Assembly (NCBI RefSeq): GCF_039851975.1
Contig: NZ_CP156660.1
Location: forward strand, 3,229,035 to 3,293,034
DNA length: 64,000 nucleotides
Direction: 5' to 3'
From: Desulfoscipio sp. XC116
GTDB taxonomy: Bacteria; Bacillota; Desulfotomaculia; Desulfotomaculales; Desulfallaceae
The notes under the pieces were generated by a model that saw only the letters and a program-made list of their open reading frames with translations, had not been told where the DNA came from and ran no database searches. Shown piece after piece: positions 55,179 to 63,964 of the stretch. Position 1 is the stretch's first letter. Each line of letters opens with the position of its first letter. Made by a program: the position numbers and the translations under genes.

Positions 55179-56045
55179 TTATTTATCACTGCCAAAAAGT
55201 AAAATTGCTTCCCGCACCAGCTTAGCCGCCAGCAAAGCAGTGCGATCGGATTGGTCATAGACGGGGCAGACTTCCACCAAATCCATGCCTACCACATTTA
55301 AGTCCTCCAGCATATGCAGCGCCGCCATTATTTCCGCGGCACTGCACCCGCCCGGCTCAGGCGTACCCGTACCCGGGGCAAAGGCGGGATCCACCACATC
55401 AATATCCAGGGTAATATAAACCGGTCTTCCGCGCAGCCGGTCCATCGTTTGCTTCAGCGGAGTTAGTATTTCAAAAGGATAGAATCCGGTGTTCTCACGC
55501 CCGTAAGCAAATTCATCGGCAGTACCGGAGCGGATGCCGAACTGGTAAACGTTGTGACTGCCCACCACCTCCGCCACCCGGCGCATTACCGTAGCATGGG
55601 ACATACTCTCCCCCAGGTAGTCCATGCGCAAGTCGGCATGGGCGTCAAAATGCAGCACGGCCAAGTCCGGAAATTTTTGGACCATGCGTTTAACCGGTGC
55701 CAGGGTAATCAGATGCTCGCCGCCCAAAACCAGCGGAAATTTGTCATCCGCCAATAGTTTGCCAACAACATCCTCCAGACGTTTCAGGCTCTGGGACACA
55801 TGCCCGAAAGGCAGCACAACATCACCGGCATCATAGTAACAGTAATCTTTTAAGTCCCGCTGCTGGTACGGGCTGTATTCCTCCAAACCTATGGAAACCT
55901 CCCGAATGCGCCGGGGACCCGAGCGGGTGCCCGGCCTGAAGCTAACGGTGAAATCCATGGGCATGCCCACCAACACCAACCGGGCCGCCCGGTAATCAGA
56001 ACCGGCCCCCATAAACCCGCTGCAGTTTTCCAAAAACTCGTGCAT
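55179..56045 (-). CDS. speB: Agmatinase
   Basis: Hydrolyses agmatine to putrescine and urea. From ATG 56045, eight bases after AGGAG, 288 residues. Ureohydrolase Mn-site motifs: GGEHLIT (about 112), HFDAHADLR (about 135), SHATVMRRV (about 152) and the TLDIDVVDPAFAPGTGTPEPGG block (about 210, in two parts). It is the last gene of the polyamine operon after arginine decarboxylase and spermidine synthase, and supplies the putrescine used by SpeE. Confidence 0.94.
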   Translation of the reverse strand: MHEFLENCSGFMGAGSDYRAARLVLVGMPMDFTVSFRPGTRSGPRRIREVSIGLEEYSPYQQRDLKDYCYYDAGDVVLPFGHVSQSLKRLEDVVGKLLADDKFPLVLGGEHLITLAPVKRMVQKFPDLAVLHFDAHADLRMDYLGESMSHATVMRRVAEVVGSHNVYQFGIRSGTADEFAYGRENTGFYPFEILTPLKQTMDRLRGRPVYITLDIDVVDPAFAPGTGTPEPGGCSAAEIMAALHMLEDLNVVGMDLVEVCPVYDQSDRTALLAAKLVREAILLFGSDK

Positions 56046-56097
56046 CGCCCACACTCCTGACAGTATCAGTACCTGAGATTATAGAACACCCGAACCA

Positions 56098-56934
56098 TCA
56101 GCGCGGCAACAATTCCTTTACAAATGGCTGCAGCACGAAAGCGGCACGATGCACCTCGGGCGAATACCATTTGGTTTTAAATGCCGCTATTCTTTCCTTG
56201 TCCACATCCGCCACCAGCGGGTCATGTTTTTTGGAACCCATGGTAAATGTCCAGTAGCCGCCCGGATAGGTGGGCACCACAGCCCAAAACAGCCTGGTCA
56301 CAGGGAATATGCCGCTAATAGTGGCAGTTACCTGGGTGATCAGCCCGCCGTTAAAAAACGGCGATTCGGTCTGAGCTACAAACAACCCGTCATCAGTCAA
56401 AGCCTCGAATACACTGCGGTAAAAATCTTCACTGAAAAGACCCACCGCCGGGCCTACCGGATCGGTAGAGTCAACAATTATCATGTCATAGACGCCTTTG
56501 TTCTCTTTAACATGTTTAATGCCGTCAGCAACCAATATTTCCACCCGGGGATCATTAAAGCCCGAGCTTAATTCGGGAAAGAATTTTTTCGCTACGTCAA
56601 TGACCATCTGGTCAATTTCCACATGTACGACTTTCTCAATGTCCTTGTGCTTGACGATTTCCCGCACTGCGCCTCCGTCACCGCCACCAATGACCAATAC
56701 TTTTTTAGGATTGGGATGAGTGTTTAGCCCTACATGAGTAATCATTTCGTGATAAACAAATTCATCCTTTATATTGGTCTGGATAACATTATCCAGGGTA
56801 AGCATGCGCCCAAATTCCACGGTATCTAAAACCGCTACTTTTTGAAAAGGTGACTGGCCGCTGAATAGCACCTCACGCACCCGGCAGCCAATCCGCAAAT
56901 GTTTAGTTTGATCTTCGGTAAACCATACCTCCAA
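56098..56934 (-). CDS. speE: Spermidine synthase
   Basis: Transfers aminopropyl from decarboxylated SAM to putrescine. From TTG 56934, nine bases after AGGAGGG, 278 residues. Motifs: N-terminal beta region with VAVLDTVEFGRMLTLDNVIQ in parts, YHEMITHV with conserved His, the SAM-fold VLVIGGGDGGAVREIVKH (about 80), and the catalytic IIVDSTDPVGPA (about 155). The frame could open at 56985, but that would overlap the previous stop at 56954 and ignore the ribosome site. No speD is visible here. Confidence 0.94.
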   Translation of the reverse strand: MEVWFTEDQTKHLRIGCRVREVLFSGQSPFQKVAVLDTVEFGRMLTLDNVIQTNIKDEFVYHEMITHVGLNTHPNPKKVLVIGGGDGGAVREIVKHKDIEKVVHVEIDQMVIDVAKKFFPELSSGFNDPRVEILVADGIKHVKENKGVYDMIIVDSTDPVGPAVGLFSEDFYRSVFEALTDDGLFVAQTESPFFNGGLITQVTATISGIFPVTRLFWAVVPTYPGGYWTFTMGSKKHDPLVADVDKERIAAFKTKWYSPEVHRAAFVLQPFVKELLPR

Positions 56935-56953
56935 TTGTATCCCTCCTGAGCCA

Positions 56954-57418
56954 TTAATAGTACATAGGTACGGCTGCCAGCGCACAGCCCACTTTTTCCA
57001 CGCGGTGTTCCGCGGCAGCGATTTTCATATCCTTTAACTCCATACCCCGCGATGCAAAGGCCTCCCGGAGCATGGCTTCAATTTTGGCCGCTGCCTCATC
57101 ACGGCTGCAGCGTCCGGCAAATTCCATAATCACGCCAAAGGTGTCCGCGGAAAAACCCACTCCCACCGCAGCGGCAATCAATTCGCCGGGCACTTCACTG
57201 CAAATAAAACCGTAAGCGGTTGGCACCAGCGAACCGGGGGGAATAATCAAATCGGGATCATATTCCGCGGCCGGGGGCAATATGCTGCTAACTTTAAGCA
57301 AATTAATATTGCCAATTTTGCCTGCCAGCAAGGCATTGTCAAAAGCGGTTAGTTCGTTGTAACCTTCTGCGGCGGCAGCTGTCAAAAAAAACTTTTTTGG
57401 GGTAGGTAACATGGTCAT
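56954..57418 (-). CDS. Pyruvoyl-dependent arginine decarboxylase
   Basis: Converts arginine to agmatine, the first step of this operon. 154 residues from ATG 57418 (GGAAGGGG close upstream; ATG 57412 gives better spacing). The self-cleavage site is probably the Ser-Ser of LKVSSILPP (about 45), which would generate the pyruvoyl group on the beta chain. NINLLKVSSILPP and PPGSLVPTAYG are family marks. With SpeB and SpeE it makes spermidine from arginine without ornithine decarboxylase. Confidence 0.93.
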   Translation of the reverse strand: MTMLPTPKKFFLTAAAAEGYNELTAFDNALLAGKIGNINLLKVSSILPPAAEYDPDLIIPPGSLVPTAYGFICSEVPGELIAAAVGVGFSADTFGVIMEFAGRCSRDEAAAKIEAMLREAFASRGMELKDMKIAAAEHRVEKVGCALAAVPMYY

Positions 57419-57589
57419 AGCCCCTTCCAATACTTATTTTGCAAAATAACAAAATTTATTATATCAAACCCTGAAAAAAAATAAACTCTATTATTCTACA
57501 TTTAACGTTATTTTTAACGTCTATGCATAAAACTCCAAACAATTTGACACATTAAAAAAGAATATTGGTAAAAGGAGGTTTTTAAAATT

Positions 57590-58063
57590 ATGAAAACAGT
57601 ATTAAGCACTTTCCCCAACCGGGATGCAGCGGAAAAAGCAGTGGCCGAACTGCGCCAAAAGGGGTTTGAGAAAGACATATCCATTGTAGCCAGAGACGAG
57701 CAAAACAGGGAGAAAAACCAGTATACCACTATGGGCACCGATGGTGTCACAGACGGTGCCACTACCGGCGGAGTACTGGGCGGTCTGGCCGGGCTTGCGG
57801 TAGGCGCCGGAGCGCTGGCCATCCCGGGCATTGGACCGCTGATCGCCGCCGGCCCTATTGCCGGGCTGCTCTCCGGCGCCGCCACCGGCGGTGTTGCCGG
57901 CGGTCTGGTAGACTGGGGCATCCCCCGGGAGCGCAGCCAGTTTTATGAAGATAGAGTTAAACAGGGTAACGTTTTAGTCTCCATCCGTGCCGATGACAAC
58001 CGCATCAACGAAGCCGCCGACATACTAAGACGCTCAGGTGCGCAGGATGTCGAAACCCACTAA
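57590..58063 (+). CDS. General stress protein 17M-like protein
   Basis: 157 residues. The N-terminal VLSTFPNRDAAEKAVAEL and the C-terminal NVLVSIRADDNRINEAADIL are halves of a ferredoxin-like fold as in the DUF1269/YflT group. Between them lies a Gly/Ala-rich glycine zipper (about 60-105, GGVLGGLAGLAVGAGALAIP) that may insert into membranes. Related proteins are induced by stress in Bacillus. The start ATG 57590 has AAAGGAGG upstream. It is divergent from the polyamine operon. Confidence 0.82.
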   Translation: MKTVLSTFPNRDAAEKAVAELRQKGFEKDISIVARDEQNREKNQYTTMGTDGVTDGATTGGVLGGLAGLAVGAGALAIPGIGPLIAAGPIAGLLSGAATGGVAGGLVDWGIPRERSQFYEDRVKQGNVLVSIRADDNRINEAADILRRSGAQDVETH

Positions 58064-58084
58064 ATGTAAAGCTTGCGTCTTAGC

Positions 58085-58190
58085 GAAATCGTTCAGCTAA
58101 AGCTGAACATCGGTGCTTTAGAAGGAGATTCTACCCCATCCGAACTAAAACTCCCGCCTATATAACAAGCGGGAGTTTTAGTAATTTGAT
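58085..58190 (-). repeat. Hairpin element C, resembles IS200/IS605-family end or PATE
   Basis: On the minus strand a hairpin AAAACTCCCGCTTG..GCGGGAGTTTT (about 58184-58148) is followed by GGATGGGGTAGAATCTCC, then CACCGATGTTCAGCTTTAGC. The order and spacing match element A. It follows the stress-protein gene and may act as its terminator. No transposase. The remaining 58191-58386 has no gene. Confidence 0.65.
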
Positions 58191-58386
58191 CAGAGGGAGT
58201 GTCGCAAAACACTTTCTTGGAGTAGTGAGCGACACTCCCTTTCCCGGATGCAGCCAATTATTCCGATAATAATCCGGTATCTTTGCAAAAGGCTGCCGCA
58301 CTATGAACTATTAGTCCGTTGTGCAACAACTCCTTTTCCAATCCAACAGGATTATCCAATTCTCCAACTTAAAATTTATAAGGATA

Positions 58387-59241
58387 TCAAACCATGGCTT
58401 CGTAAATCCGCCGGTAAATCAACGCATCTTCGGCCTGCCGCCCGGCGGATTCACAGATTACCGTCGGGGTCATGTTCCTTGCCCGGATCAGTCGGGCCAA
58501 ATGTGCAAAATCCGGGCCGTACCCTTCATCCAGTGTGGTGCGGTGTCGGCGTTCCCCCGCCCGGGTAAATTCTATGGGACTAAAATGCATATGCAAGTTT
58601 TTTACCGCCTCAGCGCCCAGCGCCGCCTCAATTTTATCCAGTACCGCGTTAAAAGCCGCCACGTCGGTTAAAGCACCCGCCCCAGCAGCATGCAAATGAC
58701 CGAAATCAACCGTCGGCACGACCCCTTTACCTACAGTGCACAGTTCCAGAATCTCATCCAGGTTACCCAGCTGGGCCGGTTTGCCCATTGTCTCCGGTGC
58801 TACCGTTATATCACCAAAGCCATCTGCCTGAGCTATGTCCAACAATTCCGCCAGATGTTCTTTAGCCCGAAGCAATGCGGCCGGCCGATCATTTCCCACC
58901 TTGCCGCCCGGGTGCATAACCACGATTCGGGCCCCCATCCAATTAGCGGCTCGCAGCGCGTCCATAAAGTGCTTACGGGTTTTTTCCCTGATTACCCGGT
59001 CTGTGGCTCCCAGGCTGATATAGTAAGGCGCGTGTATGCTTAAAGCAATCTTATGAACCCTGGCCGCTTCACCTAATTTACTTGCCGTTTCCTGTTTTAT
59101 ATGCACTCCCCGGACACACTGATATTCATAAGCATTAAGCCCCATGCCGGCGAGCCACCCGGGCATATCCAGCGACGACTTAAAACCCGCCTCGTAAAAA
59201 GAATCGGCATTTCCCGCCGGACCGAAACGCATTTGTTGCAT
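58387..59241 (-). CDS. Endonuclease IV-like TIM-barrel protein
   Basis: 284 residues with the AP endonuclease 2 fold. Possible zinc ligands: His in SIHAPYYI (about 70), His in VVMHPGG (about 110), Glu in APETMGK (about 148), Asp/His in TVDFGHLHA (about 182), His in HMHFSP (about 220) and Glu in VICESAG (about 265). This set is that of Nfo-type deoxyribonuclease IV, which cuts DNA at abasic sites. It is a shortish, divergent member, so a sugar-isomerase-like role cannot be excluded. The start ATG 59241 follows AAGGGAA. Confidence 0.82.
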   Translation of the reverse strand: MQQMRFGPAGNADSFYEAGFKSSLDMPGWLAGMGLNAYEYQCVRGVHIKQETASKLGEAARVHKIALSIHAPYYISLGATDRVIREKTRKHFMDALRAANWMGARIVVMHPGGKVGNDRPAALLRAKEHLAELLDIAQADGFGDITVAPETMGKPAQLGNLDEILELCTVGKGVVPTVDFGHLHAAGAGALTDVAAFNAVLDKIEAALGAEAVKNLHMHFSPIEFTRAGERRHRTTLDEGYGPDFAHLARLIRARNMTPTVICESAGRQAEDALIYRRIYEAMV

Positions 59242-59446
59242 ATTACCGTTCCCTTCTTAATTCCGACATAAATAAGTTAATAACCCCAAAGATCATTTTA
59301 CCACATCTATCCCCCCTTTCCTCAAGCCTGCTCTGCCGGCGAAATAAACACCGCATATTTACTAAACAATAAAGGAAATTCTATAAATTTACAGTAATTA
59401 TATATTATGTCTTTATTGAGGAAATTAAACACAGGGGATGATGAAC

Positions 59447-61054
59447 ATGATAAAGCCTTTAAAGCTGCTCGTTGCCACCCTTCTTGGCCTGTTAATACTG
59501 GCTGTACTTATCCAGTCCAAACTGCCGGACCGGGGAGGTCCCGCCACGGGACGGAGTGCGGATGGCAATGACACCACAGGATCTAATAATAAGCATATTA
59601 CAATTGCCCAAGAACACACCGTATCCACACTAGACCCGGCAGCCGCCACCGATACCGGATCAATACGATTAATTTCCAATATATTTGAAGGGCTGGTGCG
59701 GTTTAAACCAGGCACCGCCAAAATCGAGCCCTGCCTGGCCGAATCATGGAAACTGTCTGAAGACGGGCTGACCTATACGTTTTATCTGCGCCAAAACGTT
59801 AGCTTTCATGACGGTGTCGCGCTGGACGCCTCGGCCGTACAGTACAGCGTGCAAAGGCAATTAACCAACCAATCCGGCGGAACCACCACTTACGCTGATT
59901 TTGTATATGCGCCGCTGGAGAAAGTAAAGGTTATTGACCAACATTCCATCGAGTTTCACCTAAAATATCCTTACGCACCGTTTTTAAATAACCTGGCCAT
60001 ACCCATGGCGGCTCCGATAGTCAGCCCGGCGGTGTCACGCCTGCCCCGTGATAAGTTAAGCAGCCACCCGGCGGGCACCGGACCATTCATCTATGCCGGG
60101 GAAAAAAACGGCGGCCAAATCTTAAAGGCCAACCACGATTACTGGAACACCCCGCCGGCAATAGAGGAAATATCATTCTTAAGCGTACCCGATACTGATC
60201 AGAGAGTGCAAATGCTGCTGGACGGCCATATTGATATTGCCCTTGATCTAACCTTTGCCCAAACAGCCGGGTTGCGTTTTAAAGGTTATCCGGTGCTGCG
60301 GGCCACCGGTCTGGATATAGGCTACCTGGGCTTTTATACCGATCGCCGGCCATTTAATCAACCGGCCGTGCGCAGAGCCATAGCATCGTCACTGGATCAC
60401 CGGGAGATTTTAGAAAAGCTCTGGCCTCAGGAGACACGCCCGGCTCTTGGTCCATTGCCGCCCGCAGTGCTTGGCTACGACCCTAATATAACTCAGATCG
60501 ACTGCGCGCCCGATAAGGCTGCTCAACTGCTGCGGGAAGCGGGATATACCAACGGGCTTTCTTTTACTTTAATTACTTATACCGATAAACGGCCTTACAG
60601 CCCCGGAGGTGGCCAGATTCTGGCCGAAGCGCTGGCCAAATCACTGGCCGAACATGGAATAACCGTAAAAGTGCAGGCCTACCCCTGGCAGCAATTTAAG
60701 CAAGCTCTAAGCCGCCGGGAAGGGAATGCCTTCTTATATGGTTGGATCAGCGACAACGGTGACCCGGATAATTTTCTATACACTCTGCTGGCGGAGAATC
60801 AAGTAAAAAATGGATTAAATCTCACCCGTTATCAAAACGAAGAGTTGGAAACAATGCTGCTAAGCGGCCGCCACACCGCTGATCCGGATACCAGGCAGCA
60901 ATTCTATCGCCAGGCACAACAGATAATCAACCGGGATGTACCATGGCTGACGCTTAATCACAGCCTTCATTACTCAGCCACCTCCCCCCGGGTACAGGGA
61001 TTTTTATTAAGCCCTACGGACTGGCCATTATTGTGCGGAATCATAAAAGATTAG
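59447..61054 (+). CDS. Family 5 (peptide/nickel type) solute-binding protein, membrane anchored
   Basis: 535 residues from ATG 59447, nine bases after AGGGG. A hydrophobic N-terminal helix (about 6-24) lacks a lipobox Cys, so it is probably an uncleaved anchor. SBP_bac_5 marks include LDPAAATDTGSIRLISNIFEGL in parts, CLAESWKLSEDGLTYTFYLR and FHDGVALDASAVQYS. It probably binds oligopeptides or another ligand outside the cell. No permease or ATPase genes are next to it, so it either borrows a distant transporter or signals. Confidence 0.85.
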   Translation: MIKPLKLLVATLLGLLILAVLIQSKLPDRGGPATGRSADGNDTTGSNNKHITIAQEHTVSTLDPAAATDTGSIRLISNIFEGLVRFKPGTAKIEPCLAESWKLSEDGLTYTFYLRQNVSFHDGVALDASAVQYSVQRQLTNQSGGTTTYADFVYAPLEKVKVIDQHSIEFHLKYPYAPFLNNLAIPMAAPIVSPAVSRLPRDKLSSHPAGTGPFIYAGEKNGGQILKANHDYWNTPPAIEEISFLSVPDTDQRVQMLLDGHIDIALDLTFAQTAGLRFKGYPVLRATGLDIGYLGFYTDRRPFNQPAVRRAIASSLDHREILEKLWPQETRPALGPLPPAVLGYDPNITQIDCAPDKAAQLLREAGYTNGLSFTLITYTDKRPYSPGGGQILAEALAKSLAEHGITVKVQAYPWQQFKQALSRREGNAFLYGWISDNGDPDNFLYTLLAENQVKNGLNLTRYQNEELETMLLSGRHTADPDTRQQFYRQAQQIINRDVPWLTLNHSLHYSATSPRVQGFLLSPTDWPLLCGIIKD

Positions 61055-61103
61055 CAGCTTACTAAGGATATTCCATTAACTTCCTTAAATATTAGTAGAA
61101 TTT

Positions 61104-61119
61104 TGGCACATAATATGCT
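61104..61119 (+). promoter_or_regulatory. Possible sigma-54 promoter of the Gln-rich protein gene
   Basis: TGGCACATAATATGCT agrees with the -24/-12 consensus except for A in place of T at the first base of TTGC. It lies 41 bases before the ATG at 61160. A sigma-E/K-like reading (CATAATATG) is an alternative. Confidence 0.4.
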
Positions 61120-61159
61120 TGAAAGATTTTAAACAAAACAATTCCAAGGGGGTAAGTTA

Positions 61160-61837
61160 ATGGATCAGATTTATCAACTGCAACAACAAATTCAAAGATT
61201 GCGCCAAGAAGTTAGCAACATCTCTCAAATGACTTCCCAATTGCAGCAGTTCGAGCAGAGCAACGCCGCCCAACTGCAGCGTCTGCAGCAGCATGAGGTA
61301 AATGCCACCCAGCAGCTGCAAAGAATTCAGCAAATTTGCGGTCAAATTAATAACGACCTGAACAGCGTCAGCAGTGCGGCCCAGCAGGCCAGCCAGCCCA
61401 TGGCTCAGAACCTTTCTCAACTCGGCACAGGTGGCTATAGCCAGCAATTCGGCACCTTCGGCAACCAGTTTGCCCCCGGACAAACTACCGGCGTGTTTGG
61501 TCAAAACCAGCAATACCAACCCAATTATATCTCCAGCATGCCCTATCAGCAACAGCAACAGCAACAGCGCCTTGGTACCCAGTATACCAGCGGTTATTAT
61601 TCACCCATGCAAACAGGTTATACACAAAGCTATAACCAATCCTTCGGTGGCTATGCATCACCGGGCCATTTGAATCTAGCACAAGGTTACGGCAATCAGC
61701 AGCATAACCAAAGCTTTGCGGAAAATCAGCAAATCAGCCAGCAAGCCCAGCAGGCGCTGGCTAACCGAATGAACCAAAACATGTCCAATTTGAATAACCA
61801 GCTTTCCACATCGGCATTTAATTACACCGGGTTCTAA
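61160..61837 (+). CDS. Gln-rich coiled-coil protein
   Basis: 225 residues. Residues 1-90 are a Gln-rich coiled coil (QLQQQIQRLRQEVSNISQ). Residues 95-185 are low-complexity Gly/Tyr/Gln sequence with FGTFGNQFAPG and a poly-Gln run of seven, and the end is Asn/Gln-rich. No signal peptide or membrane helix. The composition recalls spore coat or coat-associated proteins, but no family is recognised. The start ATG 61160 has AAGGGGG upstream, and a strong terminator follows. Confidence 0.7.
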   Translation: MDQIYQLQQQIQRLRQEVSNISQMTSQLQQFEQSNAAQLQRLQQHEVNATQQLQRIQQICGQINNDLNSVSSAAQQASQPMAQNLSQLGTGGYSQQFGTFGNQFAPGQTTGVFGQNQQYQPNYISSMPYQQQQQQQRLGTQYTSGYYSPMQTGYTQSYNQSFGGYASPGHLNLAQGYGNQQHNQSFAENQQISQQAQQALANRMNQNMSNLNNQLSTSAFNYTGF

Positions 61838-61972
61838 ATTTACACCACAGCATCACCCTGTGTAGTTACAGACGATATCTTTCTTGACCGATATCACGCA
61901 TACTACATGACATAGCCCGTTAATCCACGGCCAAACACGGGTATGCGGATAACATTAAAAGTAAAAGGTTTT

Positions 61973-62003
61973 CCGGGAGGGCCCTGCGCGGGGCCCTCCC
62001 TTC
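61973..62003 (+). terminator. Strong stem-loop after the Gln-rich gene
   Basis: Perfect 10-bp GC stem GGGAGGGCCC/GGGCCCTCCC with a six-base loop, followed by TTCAACGTTTT. Confidence 0.75.
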
Positions 62004-62099
62004 AACGTTTTATCATTTAAATAGACAAATATTCCCCCTTAACATATTTTACCTATTGGCTTATAATATGGTAAAAGGTTTAATTAGGGGTGATACTTT

Positions 62100-62342
62100 T
62101 TGGCTAAGATTATTAAAGAAGGAGCCTCTTACAGTCAACGTGAAGTTGTGGACTTGCTGGTGGAGTTTTCCTCGTTTAAGGATCGGGTGGAAAAAAAGTT
62201 TAAAATACTGGCTAACGAGCTTGAAGGCAAAAACAATGAGCATGACCTCTGGGTCAACTTATACCTCATTTCCACCGATTATTCGGAAGAAATGCAAACC
62301 AAGCGGCAGAAACAAACTGAAAATTTGCAGAAAATTTCTTAG
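62100..62342 (+). CDS. 80-aa hypothetical soluble protein
   Basis: Starts at TTG 62100 with GGGGTGAT about 9 bases upstream. The protein is charged and helical (DLLVEFSSFKDRVEKKFKIL, then ELEGKNNEHDLWVN), with no membrane segment or Cys. No family recognised. A stem GTCCGG/CCGGAC with six T residues at 62353-62378 ends the transcript, supporting a real gene. Confidence 0.55.
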   Translation: MAKIIKEGASYSQREVVDLLVEFSSFKDRVEKKFKILANELEGKNNEHDLWVNLYLISTDYSEEMQTKRQKQTENLQKIS

Positions 62343-62352
62343 CTTTCCATAC

Positions 62353-62378
62353 GTCCGGCAGCCACCGGACTTTTTTGT
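62353..62378 (+). terminator. Rho-independent terminator
   Basis: GTCCGG/CCGGAC stem with a six-base loop and TTTTTT, 11 bases after the stop at 62342. Confidence 0.85.
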
Positions 62379-62543
62379 GTTTTATATTACCGGTAATCTC
62401 AGTATTGCAATAATGTCAACTGTTCAGCGAATTACACCTTACCATACATCAGTGTATAGAAAATGCCTTCCCAGGCAATATATTTAATAAAATAACTTCT
62501 AAGATTGGCTTTCGGACAAATTAATATACGGGAGGCGTTACTT

Positions 62544-62720
62544 TTGCAAGGTATTACAACCAGTTGGATCGTAGTTGGTTTGGGTGTGATTGTTTCTTTG
62601 ATTGGTTGGTATGTAGGTGGTTACTGGGGTGCCGGCATACTGGGTTTCGGTCTGGCCCATATACTGCTGGGAGCCCTGGATATGTTCAGGCCCACAGTTG
62701 GAAACGAAGAGCAGCAATAG
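62544..62720 (+). CDS. 58-aa membrane protein
   Basis: From TTG 62544, eight bases after GGGAGGCG; the longer frame to 62505 precedes this box. Two hydrophobic segments (about 6-26 SWIVVGLGVIVSLIGWYVGG and 28-46) and a short acidic tail. No family recognised. It is followed at 62776 by hairpin element B, which may end its transcript. Confidence 0.6.
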   Translation: MQGITTSWIVVGLGVIVSLIGWYVGGYWGAGILGFGLAHILLGALDMFRPTVGNEEQQ

Positions 62721-62775
62721 TACAACCATTAACTATATCCGAGAGCTGCCGGATCATTGGTTAAAATTTATCGAA

Positions 62776-62870
62776 TTCCAGGACTCCCACTTCTATAGTG
62801 GGAGTCCCTGTTTTTACTTCAGGTGGAATGGAATTCCACCCGGACCCCCGATGCTCAGCTTTACCCCAGC
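62776..62870 (+). repeat. Hairpin element B, resembles IS200/IS605-family end or PATE
   Basis: Hairpin GGACTCCCACTT..AGTGGGAGTCC (62783-62807) is followed by a second palindrome GGTGGAATGGAATTCCACC (62823-62841) and CCCCCGATGCTCAGCTTTACC. The first arm shares GACTCCCACTTCTATA with element A. The order of parts agrees with elements A and C. It lies between two small membrane protein genes. Confidence 0.65.
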
Positions 62871-62970
62871 CGCGCCATCGGCGAGCATTTCAGCCGTATT
62901 TACCATGACTTGCCAAATACTATTTACCCCATTCTTGCATAACCAGGCCACAAGCGCACAAAATATAGCC

Positions 62971-63381
62971 ATGTTTACCAGATTTATTATCTACGGACTT
63001 TTGGGCTGGAATGTGGAAGTAATTTTTACCGGTCTCATGTCCGGCCTGCAGGGCAATCCTCGTTTAACAGCCCACACGTACCTGTGGATGCTGCCTATTT
63101 ACGGATTAGCGGTGCTTTTTGAGCCGCTGCACAACATCATGCGCCCATTGCACTGGTACCCGAGGGGTATGATCTGGGTGCTGGTCATTTGGACAGTAGA
63201 GTTAACTACGGGCGGACTAATTCGCGCTTTTGTCGGCACCAGCCCGTGGATTTACCGGGACGGCTGGCAAATAGCAGGCCTGATTCGCCTGGACATGGCT
63301 CCGCTGTGGTTTGGTGCGGGATTGTTATTTGAACAAATTCATGACCGATTGACGAACAGACGCATCTTACTAATCAAGTAA
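62971..63381 (+). CDS. Putative ABC-transporter type IV (CmpB-like) membrane protein
   Basis: 136 residues from ATG 62971. About four membrane segments, beginning FIIYGLLGWNVEVIFTGL, with YLWMLPIYGLAVLFEPLHN (about 38) and WTVELTTGGLIRAFVG (about 75). This matches the PF06541-like family annotated as putative ABC-transporter type IV; real transport activity is unproven. A much longer open frame from 62617 passes through element B and is not the gene. Ribosome site is weak, so the start is uncertain. Confidence 0.65.
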   Translation: MFTRFIIYGLLGWNVEVIFTGLMSGLQGNPRLTAHTYLWMLPIYGLAVLFEPLHNIMRPLHWYPRGMIWVLVIWTVELTTGGLIRAFVGTSPWIYRDGWQIAGLIRLDMAPLWFGAGLLFEQIHDRLTNRRILLIK

Positions 63382-63385
63382 AAGT

Positions 63386-63964
63386 TTACTGCCTCTCCCG
63401 CAGCCAAACACCCAGCTTATTGAAATCCTCCTCAATTACCTCTTTCAATGCCCGGCGGTAAATAGACGCCGCCGGGTGATACATGGGAAATACGATGTAT
63501 TTCTCCAGTTCAAAGGACCGGCCATGGCAGCTGCCTATACGCATACTGCCGCCGCCCAGCCTTTTCAAAGCTACATCACCCAGGGTGACAATCACCCCGG
63601 GCGACAATATCGCCAATTCTTCATCCAACCAACGGGCACAGTGTTTTATTTCACATGTCCCGGGCTTGCGATTAGCCCGTCCGCTATTTTGTGTGGGGCG
63701 GCATTTTACCGTATTGGTAATTAATATATCTTTGCGCCCCAGGCCGGCCAACTTCAAATACCCATCTAAATTAAGCCCGGCTTGACCGACGAAGGGCATG
63801 CCCTGCTTGATTTCTTCGCCCCCCGGCGCTTCGCCCAAAAAAACAACGCCGGCTTCGTAATTACCGCGGTCTCTGACCAATCCGGCCCCCGTTCTCTCCC
63901 CCGGGCACGGACAACAACAATTTATTATGTGACTGTACAACTGCCGCAACAACTTTTCCTTCAT
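63386..63964 (-). CDS. Family 4 uracil-DNA glycosylase
   Basis: 192 residues from ATG 63964 with AGAGGTG before it. Removes uracil from DNA. Motif A GEAPGGEEIKQGMPFVGQAG (about 45) and motif B MYHPAASIYRR (about 160) are typical of iron-sulfur UDGs. Cluster Cys are at CCCPCPG (about 17-20) and in CEIKHCARWL (about 105). ILITNTVKCRP supports the call. It converges on the CmpB-like gene with a four-base gap. Confidence 0.93.
   Translation of the reverse strand: MKEKLLRQLYSHIINCCCPCPGERTGAGLVRDRGNYEAGVVFLGEAPGGEEIKQGMPFVGQAGLNLDGYLKLAGLGRKDILITNTVKCRPTQNSGRANRKPGTCEIKHCARWLDEELAILSPGVIVTLGDVALKRLGGGSMRIGSCHGRSFELEKYIVFPMYHPAASIYRRALKEVIEEDFNKLGVWLRERQ

Noticed and set aside
62617-62970. Upstream 118 codons of the CmpB-like gene
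   Set aside because: This open stretch runs through hairpin element B and the end of another gene; family similarity starts at 62971.
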